Below the pieces are notes generated by a model. The model ran no database searches. It was not told the DNA's origin and worked only from the letters and a program-made list of their open reading frames with translations. A stretch of DNA of 16,021 bases. Source: Proteobacteria bacterium UBA2383 (GTDB taxonomy: Bacteria; Pseudomonadota; Gammaproteobacteria; Competibacterales; Competibacteraceae). Both the position numbers and the translations under genes were made by a program. Positions 1 to 7,221 of this stretch are shown in pieces. Where the stretch lies: contig DDST01000006.1 in assembly GCA_002343485.1 (NCBI GenBank), forward strand, positions 57,410 to 73,430, in the 5' to 3' direction. Each line of letters opens with the position of its first letter. The first letter of the stretch is position 1.

Positions 1-123
1 ATCGAGCTTGATGAGGGTGACTTTCAGACCCCGGGCTTCTAAGACGGCTGCTAACGATGCGGCAGCAATGCCTTTGCCAAGCGAGGAGACGACGCCGCCA
101 GTAATGAAAATAAATCGGGTCAT
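1..123 (-). CDS. pyrG: CTP synthase, N-terminal part (cut by window edge)
   Basis: CTP synthase makes CTP from UTP, ATP and glutamine in the cytoplasm. Only the first 41 codons lie in the window; the gene continues past base 1. The reverse strand from the ATG at 123 reads MTRFIFITGGVVSSLGKG and then IAAASLAAVLEARGLKVTLIKLD, which follows the highly conserved start of bacterial PyrG, including the GGVVSSLGKG nucleotide-binding loop at residues 9-18 and the KLD at 39-41. No strong Shine-Dalgarno is visible before the ATG, but the protein start matches the family. It lies 82 bases downstream of the last gene of the glycosyltransferase run on the same strand, with no clear terminator between, so read-through is possible. 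In many Gammaproteobacteria pyrG is followed by kdsA and eno; here that would be outside the window. Confidence 0.95.
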   Translation of the reverse strand, partial: MTRFIFITGGVVSSLGKGIAAASLAAVLEARGLKVTLIKLD

Positions 124-205
124 GCCAGGGGTGGGGGGTTGCGAAAAGACGCTACACAATACCAGAACCTGTTGCTGATAGCGACTGGAAAACCGGCGGG
201 TCAGC

Positions 206-1054
206 TTAAGGTTTGTAAATTAGGTTGGTAATCTGTTCTGACAACAAGCCCAGGGCGAATATCAGCACTGAAGTCGAGAGCAGGAGGGCACTCATGTTAG
301 TGAAGCGGCCAACGCTAAAGAAGGTATATAGATAGTAACCTAGCCCGGCTAGGAACAAGAATAGGCTGATAGGGAAGAAGATCTTAAGCGGGGAATACAA
401 GGTGCCGATCTTGAAGATGATGAGCAGAAAACGCACCCCATCCTGCAGGGGTTTGAGGTGGCTTTTGCCTTGGCGGCGGGCGGCGGTAATCGGCACATAG
501 GCGACCGGATAACCGGCGCGGAAGAAAGCCATAGTAATGGTTGTCGGATAGGAAAAGCCGTTGGGCAGGAGGTAGAGAAATTCGCGGAATTGGTCCGCTC
601 GTACGGCGCGGAAGCCAGAAGTCAGATCGGTGATACGATGATTGGTCATCCAACTGGCGATCCAGTTGTAAACGCGATTAGCCAGATTGCGGCCCAGAGA
701 GGCTTGCGAGTTATTGTCCCGCGCACCGACGGCCATATCGTAGCCTTCCTCCAGTTTAGCGAGGAGCCGAGGGATATCGGCAGGATCGTGCTGGCCGTCA
801 GCATCGAGGAACACCAACACTTCGCCTTGGGCCTGACGGGCGCCGGTCTTGATAGCTGCGCCGTTGCCCATGGTGTAGGGATGTGTTAGCCGTTGGACGC
901 CGTATTCGGCGCACAGCGTGGCAGTGTTATCCGCCGAACCATCGTCGATGACTAGGATTTCCGCACCGGGGCAAGTTTTTTGCAGACGGGGTAGCAGGGT
1001 TACCAGGCTGGCTGCTTCATTGCGAGCGGGAAGGATGAGAGTGGATGGAGGCAT
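206..1054 (-). CDS. DPM1-like family 2 glycosyltransferase with two C-terminal membrane segments
   Basis: Probable polyprenyl-phosphate sugar transferase (dolichol-phosphate-mannose-synthase-like), moving a sugar from a nucleotide-sugar to the lipid carrier on the cytoplasmic face of the inner membrane. The 282-residue protein has the GT-A fold signatures: ARNEA at 10-14, VIDDGS at 35-40, the metal-binding DADGQHD at 84-90, TSGFR at 145-149 and the basic RRQGKSHLK at 193-201, a common active-site loop in this family. Two hydrophobic helices follow at about 226-247 and 254-275, so it is membrane-anchored. It is the last gene of the minus-strand run, 36 bases after the GtrA-like gene. The Shine-Dalgarno is weak; the start is chosen because the Rossmann-like first strand begins at once. 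The sugar cannot be predicted. Confidence 0.88.
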   Translation of the reverse strand: MPPSTLILPARNEAASLVTLLPRLQKTCPGAEILVIDDGSADNTATLCAEYGVQRLTHPYTMGNGAAIKTGARQAQGEVLVFLDADGQHDPADIPRLLAKLEEGYDMAVGARDNNSQASLGRNLANRVYNWIASWMTNHRITDLTSGFRAVRADQFREFLYLLPNGFSYPTTITMAFFRAGYPVAYVPITAARRQGKSHLKPLQDGVRFLLIIFKIGTLYSPLKIFFPISLFLFLAGLGYYLYTFFSVGRFTNMSALLLSTSVLIFALGLLSEQITNLIYKP

Positions 1055-1090
1055 GAGTCAGGTTTAATTACCAGATGTTCAAATAGACAT

Positions 1091-1501
1091 TTAGGGTAAG
1101 CGATTCAGTCTAGATTTTGCGACTGGAATTTCAAAGACCCAGAGCCGGTTCAAGGTAAAGGTGATCAGAGGAACCATGAATACAACGATAGCCAGTGCTA
1201 GTCGGTAGCTCCAGTGACCGAGATCGACCATAGTGTAAACAATGATCTGGTTCAGAACCATGCCGGTTAGGGCTACCACTACGAAACGTGGCAGATAATG
1301 GTCATGCTGACCCTGTCTGGAAAATGTCCAGCTATGATTGCCCCAGTATGAAACGAGTACAGCAGTGGTGAAGGCCAAGAAGTTAGCGGTTAGGGCAGGC
1401 AAGCCAAGAATTTCGTTGAGCGCAAGGGCAGTGATGATATGCGTGACAGTCGCTGTTCCACCAATAATTGCGAAGCGGAGAAACTGGTTGGCGGTTTTCA
1501 T
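1091..1501 (-). CDS. GtrA-family membrane protein
   Basis: A 136-residue protein of the GtrA family, small four-helix membrane proteins thought to flip or help flip polyprenyl-phosphate-linked sugars across the inner membrane. Hydrophobic stretches lie at about 9-29, 35-53, 72-91 and 98-120. The conserved family features are FAIIGG at 10-15, the SYWGNHSWTF block after helix 2 (51-60) and TLNRLWVF after helix 4 (116-123). The ATG overlaps the stop of the upstream methyltransferase in an ATGA (4-base overlap), a sign of translational coupling. Family membership is clear; whether it works with the ArnC/GtrB-like protein two genes upstream or with the DPM1-like protein just downstream cannot be decided from sequence. 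Confidence 0.88.
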   Translation of the reverse strand: MKTANQFLRFAIIGGTATVTHIITALALNEILGLPALTANFLAFTTAVLVSYWGNHSWTFSRQGQHDHYLPRFVVVALTGMVLNQIIVYTMVDLGHWSYRLALAIVVFMVPLITFTLNRLWVFEIPVAKSRLNRLP

Positions 1502-2241
1502 AGCATTGGATTACGCGCTGTCGCCAGTAGGGACACTCCAAAGGGCAAGGGGAGCCGACCCACTAGATGGCGTTCGCTGGCGAATATCTGGGTGAGTATG
1601 CGGTTGGCCATTTCAGGGGGCATTTGATCGTCACGGCTGATATGTTCGCCGAGCAGGTTTTTGACCAGACGCACGCTGGCGATCATTGGAAATAGTAGGG
1701 TGTTGAAGTAAATGATTCTCAGATTTTCAAAGCCAGCGGTGCGAAGGGCAGCGGCCAGTCCAGTTTTTCGATAGCGCCGCCGATGATGGTGTAATTCATC
1801 GTGGCGACTCCATAAAAACGGGAAGGCAGGCACAGTAAAGAGGCCCCATCCCCCCGGTTTAAGATGTTTTCGCAGAGCAGCTAGACAGCGACAGTGGTCG
1901 TCGAGGTGTTCCAATACATCCAATGCTACGACCAAGTCAAAAGCGGCGCTTTCAAAGGGTATCGAGTCGGGCAGGTAGCCGTCACGGATGTCATATTGGT
2001 TCGGGTTCTGCTTTCTACAAGCGTGTTCACGGGCTTCACGATCTGGCTCGAAGGCGGAGACATGCCCAAACTGACTAAGCAAATCGAGATTGCCGCCGGT
2101 GCCACAACCTGCTTCAAGAATATAAGTTTGGGAAGATAGATTGATGCGGCGCAGGATCGAGGCGAGGATCTGGCGGCGGGCTACGAACCACCAGTGTTGG
2201 TTTTCAATGGCGGCCATTTGTTGATAGATAATCCGTTCCAC
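1498..2241 (-). CDS. class I SAM-dependent methyltransferase
   Basis: A soluble 247-residue methyltransferase. Motif I (SAM binding) is ILEAGCGTGG at 41-50; the acidic FEPD at 64-67 sits at the end of strand 2; FDLVVALDVLEHL at 101-113 and LKPGG at 127-131 are the typical motif II/III region. The N-terminal HWWFVARRQI (16-25) and the basic HHHRRRY (151-157) recur in methyltransferases found among lipid-linked sugar and polysaccharide genes. The start is GTG: an AAGGAG lies eight bases upstream and is formed by the last codons of the preceding glycosyltransferase. The gene overlaps the next by four bases. Given its setting it may methylate a sugar, but the acceptor is unknown; quinone or lipid substrates are not excluded. 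Confidence 0.85.
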   Translation of the reverse strand: MERIIYQQMAAIENQHWWFVARRQILASILRRINLSSQTYILEAGCGTGGNLDLLSQFGHVSAFEPDREAREHACRKQNPNQYDIRDGYLPDSIPFESAAFDLVVALDVLEHLDDHCRCLAALRKHLKPGGWGLFTVPAFPFLWSRHDELHHHRRRYRKTGLAAALRTAGFENLRIIYFNTLLFPMIASVRLVKNLLGEHISRDDQMPPEMANRILTQIFASERHLVGRLPLPFGVSLLATARNPML

Positions 2242-2246
2242 ACTGG

Positions 2247-3206
2247 CTACTCCTTAGGACTGAGACCATAGAGTTCACGAGTTAGGTAAATGGGGCGTTG
2301 CTTGGCTTCCAAGCAGAGTCGGGCCAGGTATTCGCCAATGATGCCCAAGGAGATCAATTGGATGCCACCCAGGAACAAAATCACTACCATCAATGATGCA
2401 TAGCCAGGTAAATCAATACCCATGATCAGCGTTCGTAGAAGCAGGAAAGTGGCATAGAGAAAAGCCAGCAGCGAGATGATAACGCCAATATAACTCCAGA
2501 CCCGCAACGGCAAGGTACTGAAGGCTGTAATACCGTCCAAGGCAAAGTTCCACAGCCGCCAGTAGTTCCACTTGCTGGAACCGGTTTTTCGGGCAGGACG
2601 GTCGTAAGGAATACCGGTTTGACGAAAACCCACCCAACAAAATAAACCTTTCATAAAGCGATTATGTTCAGGTAGCTGTTTGAGAGCTTCGACAACCCGT
2701 CGATCGAGTAGGCGAAAATCTCCAGCATCATGCGGAATATAAATATCAGTCAATACATTGTAAAGCTTATAAAATAATTGCGCGGTGATTTTTTTGAAGA
2801 ATCCGTCATGGGTCCGGGTAGCGCGGACTCCATAAACGATATCGTAGCCTTCTCGCCACTTACTCATCAGGTGTGGAATGAGCTCTGGCGGGTCTTGCAA
2901 GTCGACATCAATGGGGATCACGGCTGCGCCAGTACAATGCTCAAGGCCAGCAGTCAAGGCAGCTTCCTTTCCAAAGTTGCGCGAGAGGTCAATAATCTTA
3001 ATTACAGGGTTACGGGTGCGCTGGACTAAGAGTTGTTCAAGGGTGCGGTCTTGACTACCATCGTTGATACAGATGATTTCGTAGTGGATACCGCTTGCAT
3101 CGAGCACCTGTTCAATGCGTTCGAAAAAAAACTCGGCAGATTCCTCTTCGTTGTACATCGGTACAATAATAGAAAGCTCGCACTTAATCGGCTTTAGATT
3201 TGACAT
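2247..3206 (-). CDS. ArnC/GtrB-like polyprenyl-phosphate glycosyltransferase
   Basis: A second family 2 glycosyltransferase of the ArnC/GtrB/DPM1 type, expected to load a sugar onto undecaprenyl phosphate at the inner membrane. In the 319-residue product: SIIVPMYNEEE at 12-22, CINDGSQDRT at 46-55, the metal-binding IDVDLQDPPELI at 99-110, DFRLLDRRVVEAL at 163-175 and RKTGSSKWN at 206-214. Two membrane helices follow at about 234-260 and 268-293. The frame is open further upstream to an ATG at 3299, but that would overlap the previous gene by 76 bases and add a non-homologous leader, so the ATG at 3206, 17 bases after the preceding stop, is preferred although no good Shine-Dalgarno precedes it. 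It shares only the family motifs with the DPM1-like gene at 206-1054, so the two may use different sugars. Confidence 0.88.
   Translation of the reverse strand: MSNLKPIKCELSIIVPMYNEEESAEFFFERIEQVLDASGIHYEIICINDGSQDRTLEQLLVQRTRNPVIKIIDLSRNFGKEAALTAGLEHCTGAAVIPIDVDLQDPPELIPHLMSKWREGYDIVYGVRATRTHDGFFKKITAQLFYKLYNVLTDIYIPHDAGDFRLLDRRVVEALKQLPEHNRFMKGLFCWVGFRQTGIPYDRPARKTGSSKWNYWRLWNFALDGITAFSTLPLRVWSYIGVIISLLAFLYATFLLLRTLIMGIDLPGYASLMVVILFLGGIQLISLGIIGEYLARLCLEAKQRPIYLTRELYGLSPKE
2250..2255 (-). promoter_or_regulatory. Shine-Dalgarno AAGGAG inside the 3' end of the upstream gene
   Basis: On the minus strand the last sense codons of the ArnC/GtrB-like gene (AAG GAG, then TAG) form a full AAGGAG eight bases before the GTG of the methyltransferase. 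This fixes the GTG start and implies the two genes are translated in sequence from one message. Confidence 0.75.
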
Positions 3207-3223
3207 AGGGAGATAGATCGATT

Positions 3224-4804
3224 TTACCGTTGGATCAACAGAATAAACCGCTCGGTTTTGGGGAAATCCGAAGAAGCCTTGTAGTGGGCAGCTAGCCATT
3301 CTACAACAGGGTGATCTCGAATTAACATGGACTTATTGGCAACGACCAGACCAGGATGTAACTGCTTAAGTTGTTGTAGAAGTTTTTCAGTATGCCGAGC
3401 GACAAAATCTGGATTACCCATTAGCAGGGGATAAGTCACCACCATTCCTACTGGTGGTGTACGCTTGGCCCAAAAATAAATTCCCGGTTCCGCTCCCCAA
3501 TGGTAAACCAGTGTTTCCGGTGGAATATTCTGGTGAATCCATTGACCAATGTATTGCGATTCCAGAGCCTCCGGACCGTGCCCTTGGCCATACTTGTAGA
3601 GAGGTACTTGTCCCACTGGAATCGTATATTGATATAAACGCAATCCGATCAACGGCAATATAGCAACTATCAATAATCCCATGACCAATTTGGGTCCAGA
3701 GGTCAAACTCTTAGCGAGCAGCCAGCCAACGCCGATGGCTGTTGGAGGTAGCCACAACTGAAAATAATGTGGATAAAAATATCCAGGCAGAGAGATAGCA
3801 ATGATAGCTCCAGCACAATAAGCCAGCCATAAACCAAACGGCCAATGGCGTTCTTTCCAGAAATATCCAGCGACTAGCACTATGGAAAGCCATGCTAGCC
3901 ACAGGTAAAAAATACTTCCCCCCATTCTAGGTAAATGGAGCAGTGGATCAGCTAGGAACTTCCAGATGTTTGTCCCCATATTGCCGACGTAGTCGCGGCC
4001 ATAGTCGACCAGGGTTTCTTTGAATTCGGCGAAATGACCTTGCCATTGAAAATATCCTGCAACAAGCGCCCATCCAAATACGATTACTACACCTACCCAA
4101 ATAGATTGGATGATAGCTCGGCTGCGTTGCATCCAGATCGTGACGCTTGAGGAATCGGTGGTTGCTTTTGCGATCCAGGGTGCCAAGATGACATAGGTTG
4201 CCAATATCATGACGGTAGTAACCAGGCTTACCTGCTTAAAGAGGGACGCCAGCAGAGATAACAAACCGATGGCCGCAAAGCGCCCCCAGCATCGTCGGTT
4301 AGGAGTTGCATCAAGCAGTAGAGCGAAAGTTCCAGACAGGCCGGCATTGATAAAGGCTTCGGTGTTGGGTTGGTTAGCTTGTAGCGCCAGATCGCCGCTG
4401 ATGATCGCCCAGAGAGCCGCTGCCAGCAGTCCACCTAATGATCCTGCCACGCTGCGCCCAGCTAGATAACAAAACCAAAGGGTCAGCCAGGCGCAACCCA
4501 ATCCCATTAGAAAGATTGCCAGTGGACTCGCTCCAAAAAGCTTGGCAAACAAAGCGTAAACCCAGTATACCCCTGGGGGCTTAATATCCCACAGATCAGC
4601 ATATAATTGGCGTCCTTGTAATAGACCATCAGCGATAGTCATATAGATCATTAAATCGCGTTCAAATGCCTCATTAAAGGTGGGTATCCGTGAGATCAGA
4701 ATTAGCAGGGCTAAAAATAATAATCCTGTCCGTACTATTTGTTTTGGCCATGGTTCTAGCGTCATCATGGATTTATTGATGCGTTGAAAATGACTCTTAA
4801 TCAC
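3224..4804 (-). CDS. ArnT/PMT-like membrane glycosyltransferase (GT-C fold)
   Basis: A 526-residue polytopic inner-membrane protein. After a first helix (about 24-40) the periplasmic loop carries the acidic residues of the PMT/ArnT group (FERD at 47-50) and the signature YADLWDIKPPG at 68-78, corresponding to the Tyr-x-Asp...Lys-Pro-Pro motif of GT83/GT39-type enzymes that use polyprenyl-phosphate sugars. About ten further hydrophobic stretches follow, then a soluble, probably periplasmic tail of roughly 120 residues. The start is GTG, with GGAG nine bases upstream (4814-4817); an internal Met pair at 13-14 is an alternative. It sits 29 bases after the TPR membrane protein and 17 bases before the ArnC/GtrB-like gene. 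Likely it transfers a sugar in the periplasm, to a lipid-linked glycan, lipid A or protein; the acceptor is not visible in the sequence. Confidence 0.85.
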   Translation of the reverse strand: MIKSHFQRINKSMMTLEPWPKQIVRTGLLFLALLILISRIPTFNEAFERDLMIYMTIADGLLQGRQLYADLWDIKPPGVYWVYALFAKLFGASPLAIFLMGLGCAWLTLWFCYLAGRSVAGSLGGLLAAALWAIISGDLALQANQPNTEAFINAGLSGTFALLLDATPNRRCWGRFAAIGLLSLLASLFKQVSLVTTVMILATYVILAPWIAKATTDSSSVTIWMQRSRAIIQSIWVGVVIVFGWALVAGYFQWQGHFAEFKETLVDYGRDYVGNMGTNIWKFLADPLLHLPRMGGSIFYLWLAWLSIVLVAGYFWKERHWPFGLWLAYCAGAIIAISLPGYFYPHYFQLWLPPTAIGVGWLLAKSLTSGPKLVMGLLIVAILPLIGLRLYQYTIPVGQVPLYKYGQGHGPEALESQYIGQWIHQNIPPETLVYHWGAEPGIYFWAKRTPPVGMVVTYPLLMGNPDFVARHTEKLLQQLKQLHPGLVVANKSMLIRDHPVVEWLAAHYKASSDFPKTERFILLIQR

Positions 4805-4833
4805 TAGTACATTCTCCGTGATTAACTAGGAGG

Positions 4834-6924
4834 TTATTGGTCGATTTGACTCGGATTGTGATTAAAATCGAAAAGTGACTTAGAGTCTTTCGGTTGTGTT
4901 AATTTCTGGAGTAAAAAACCGGTTGTATTGCTAGACGCTTTGGGTTCTGACGCGTCCTGTTTGGGGCCTTCCTCGATATGCTGCTTCAGAGTTTCAGCGA
5001 GCTGGGTGATTGCAGCAGGTTGTGGCGCTGCTCGTATCCGGTCGAGGTGTTCCCGTGCTTCATCCAGCCGGCCGAGTTGCATGAGGAGCATCACATAGTT
5101 GATCCGGAACATCGCTTTGGTGGCATTGATAGCGAGAACCTGCTTGAACAGCGTCTCCGCTTCGGCAAATCGCCCGGTATGCATCGCGCGAAGAGCGAGT
5201 TCGTCAAATAGAGTTGCTCGCAACTCGCCTTCTGTTCGCGGGTTGGTCAGCAGGGCTTGAAATAAACTGTCAACTAAGCCTTCCGGCAAACTGCAATTAC
5301 GTTGCCGTTCACAGCGGCTTAGAGTGAGGAGGTTGTTGATTGCGGAATCGACGGGGTGCTGGTGGCGCAGGCGGTCCCGCGCTTCTTGGATCATTACAGG
5401 ATCAGTGGGATTGGCATTCCCAGCATTAGCCAGGAGGATGGCCAATGGCGCGGTGGCGTACGGTGCCAAAGCCGCTGTTTTGGCAAAATACTGAACCGCT
5501 TCCGTATTGAATTGGTCCTTTTGCAACCAGTCCTGGCTTTGCTCGCGCAGCGCAATATACAAGCGGCCTGCTTCATAGTTTGAGGAGGCAGATTCGGGAT
5601 GATGATGAACCTGGCTGAGAATTAACCGGGTCAGATCCTGCCACTGAGAGGCGCGGCCGAAAGTAATAGCACTGAAGAATATGAAAAACACTCCGGTCAG
5701 GAGGAAACGAATTCTTGGTTGGAAGTAAGGATGTGGACTGTCCATCAGGACAAGCGTAGTGATGCCGCCAAATAGGATACCGGACCCGGCTAAGTAGTTG
5801 CGGTGCTCGTGCATGATCTCTAGAGGAAAGATGGAGGATTCCAAGGCGTGGCCGGCAAGAAAAAACAGAATACCGAATGCGAGCAAAGGGTATTGGCGGT
5901 GAAAGCGTAGAGCGAGTCCGATCGCTAACAGCCAGCCGAGAATTGCTGGCAGTGTAGTCCAAGGGGTGAGCAGGCCGGTGGAGATCGCAAAATCATCGTG
6001 AAAAATGCCCAGAGCGGCAGGACGTGGAAGAAGTATCAGTCCAACGTAAAACCACAAGGCGCGAATTTCAGTAAGCAGGCGTTCCGTCAAGGTAAACGTG
6101 CGGCCATAGTAGTCGAACATTCCGGGGTGGAAGGCGAAATAGATGAGTCCACTAATCAGCGGTACGATCAGCCAGGCAAACGTATAGAGGCGAGTGCCGA
6201 GAGTCGGGCGCGGCTGGAGAGGGTAGAAGAATAACCATTCAATCAGGAAGATGTACCAGGGCAACAGCAAAGCATTTTCCTTGCTGGCTAAACTACACAG
6301 CCAGAACAGGGCGGTGACTGCGAACCAGAGCGCGCCTTGGAACCGGTGTTTTGGAAATCTTAATCGGCCGGTCGTGTAGGTCAGCAGCGCCAGCAGGATG
6401 AACAGAGCAGACAACGAGGCCATCCGTTGTACAACGTAGAGCACGCTGGTCAGGTTGATGGGATGAACGAGCCAGAGGGCAGCGATGAGAGCTGCCGTGA
6501 GAGTAACCCGGTCGCGAATCACAGCAAGATCTGCTCGTTGCGCTGCAAGCCGCAACAGCAATCGCGCTAGTAAGAAAATCAAGACGCCGCTGATAAGGTG
6601 GATGCCGAGGTTGACGGCTTTGAAGGAAGCCGGACCTTCGCCAAAGAAATAATAATTGAGGGCAAAGGACGACATGCTGACCGGGCGCTGGAAGGGGCCA
6701 GTATTGGTTGAGAAAGCGGCGAGCTTCAGCGCCGAAGCATTTAGCTCGGTCAATCGTAGGTGCAGGTTGTTCTGGATATTGAAAATGTCATCAAAAAAGA
6801 ACGGGCCTGACAGTCCGGGCGTGTAGATGGCAATTGCGGTTAGCAGGCCAACTGCCAGCGTAATGAGCGGGAGGATCACGGAAGATGAGGCAGTTGAGCC
6901 AAGTGAGGGCGCAGGCGTGTTCAT
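4834..6924 (-). CDS. TMTC-like membrane protein with C-terminal TPRs, candidate protein O-glycosyltransferase
   Basis: A 696-residue protein: about ten membrane helices in residues 15-425, then a soluble TPR region (about 445-650) and a low-complexity polar tail. The membrane half resembles bacterial relatives of the eukaryotic TMTC O-mannosyltransferases: FFFDDIFNI at 42-50 (Asp-Asp of the first loop), FQRPVSMSSFALNY at 78-91, HPINLTSVLYVVQRMASL at 154-171, SKENALLLPW at 214-223 and FPLEIMHEHRNYL at 366-378. The best TPR is residues 570-630 (GRFAEAETLFKQVLAIN, then GRLDEAREHL). It is the first gene of the minus-strand run and is divergent from pilA. Pilin-modifying enzymes such as TfpO and TfpW are encoded beside pilA in Pseudomonas, so pilin is an attractive substrate, by inference only. 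No good Shine-Dalgarno precedes the ATG (GGAG lies 13 bases away). Confidence 0.8.
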   Translation of the reverse strand: MNTPAPSLGSTASSSVILPLITLAVGLLTAIAIYTPGLSGPFFFDDIFNIQNNLHLRLTELNASALKLAAFSTNTGPFQRPVSMSSFALNYYFFGEGPASFKAVNLGIHLISGVLIFLLARLLLRLAAQRADLAVIRDRVTLTAALIAALWLVHPINLTSVLYVVQRMASLSALFILLALLTYTTGRLRFPKHRFQGALWFAVTALFWLCSLASKENALLLPWYIFLIEWLFFYPLQPRPTLGTRLYTFAWLIVPLISGLIYFAFHPGMFDYYGRTFTLTERLLTEIRALWFYVGLILLPRPAALGIFHDDFAISTGLLTPWTTLPAILGWLLAIGLALRFHRQYPLLAFGILFFLAGHALESSIFPLEIMHEHRNYLAGSGILFGGITTLVLMDSPHPYFQPRIRFLLTGVFFIFFSAITFGRASQWQDLTRLILSQVHHHPESASSNYEAGRLYIALREQSQDWLQKDQFNTEAVQYFAKTAALAPYATAPLAILLANAGNANPTDPVMIQEARDRLRHQHPVDSAINNLLTLSRCERQRNCSLPEGLVDSLFQALLTNPRTEGELRATLFDELALRAMHTGRFAEAETLFKQVLAINATKAMFRINYVMLLMQLGRLDEAREHLDRIRAAPQPAAITQLAETLKQHIEEGPKQDASEPKASSNTTGFLLQKLTQPKDSKSLFDFNHNPSQIDQ

Positions 6925-6962
6925 GGTAAGGGGATGACTCCGGATCGCAAGGATACTTGACC

Positions 6963-6993
6963 ATTATCCCCAAGCTTAGCCAGTGATTGTCAA
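6963..6993 (-). promoter_or_regulatory. candidate sigma-70 promoter for the glycosylation run
   Basis: On the minus strand a perfect TTGACA (6993-6988) is followed after 19 bases by GATAAT (6968-6963, five of six matches to TATAAT). Transcription would start near 6956, leaving a leader of about 32 bases before the ATG at 6924. The spacer is two bases longer than ideal. The -35 box overlaps one of the TTGTCA elements of the putative PilR cluster. Confidence 0.5.
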
Positions 6994-7042
6994 CCTATCT
7001 ATCGTTTTGTCCTGCTAGGTCCGCACTTGACAATTTTTGTCA
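6987..7042 (+). promoter_or_regulatory. TTGTC(A/C) cluster, candidate PilR enhancer sites
   Basis: Four copies of a TTGTC core lie in 56 bases: TTGTCA at 6987-6992, TTGTCC at 7007-7012, TTGTCA on the minus strand at 7028-7033 and TTGTCA at 7037-7042. The last two make a perfect inverted repeat, TGACAA-TTT-TTGTCA (7028-7042). The cluster lies about 100-155 bases upstream of the sigma-54 promoter of pilA, a usual place for an enhancer-binding protein. PilR of Pseudomonas binds TGTC-type sites upstream of pilA; assigning PilR here is inference. Confidence 0.5.
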
Positions 7043-7140
7043 GCCATTGGTGAGTTGCCGTAGGCGCTGAGTCGTAGGATTCCACCTTTTTAGCAGGGCG
7101 TTTCCAGGTTTTTCCGGCTATTTGCATGGAATCGGCGGAG

Positions 7141-7157
7141 TTGGCCCGTTCTCTGCT
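7141..7157 (+). promoter_or_regulatory. sigma-54 (RpoN) -24/-12 promoter of pilA
   Basis: TTGGCCCGTTCTCTGCT matches the RpoN consensus (YTGGCACGRNNNTTGCW) at nearly all fixed positions: the -24 GG at 7143-7144 and the -12 GC at 7155-7156 are separated by exactly ten bases. Transcription would begin near 7168, giving a leader of about 54 bases. Sigma-54 control of pilA by PilS/PilR is well established in Pseudomonas, so this site also supports the pilin identification. Confidence 0.82.
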
Positions 7158-7221
7158 TTGGAGTGGGCGTAGCAAAAATTCTTTCAAGCCCGCTTTGAGG
7201 CATTAAACTGAGGAAGATACT

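Noticed and set aside
124..205. Weak extended -10 (TGGTATTGT on the minus strand) before pyrG
   Set aside because: No -35 element at a suitable distance, so a pyrG promoter cannot be supported here.
458..889. 143-codon open frame on the plus strand
   Set aside because: It is fully antisense to the DPM1-like glycosyltransferase, which has all its family motifs; the antisense product shows none.
6999..7187. 62-codon open frame on the minus strand upstream of pilA
   Set aside because: It runs through the sigma-54 promoter and the TTGTC cluster, has no family resemblance and no ribosome binding site; the region is better explained as control DNA.
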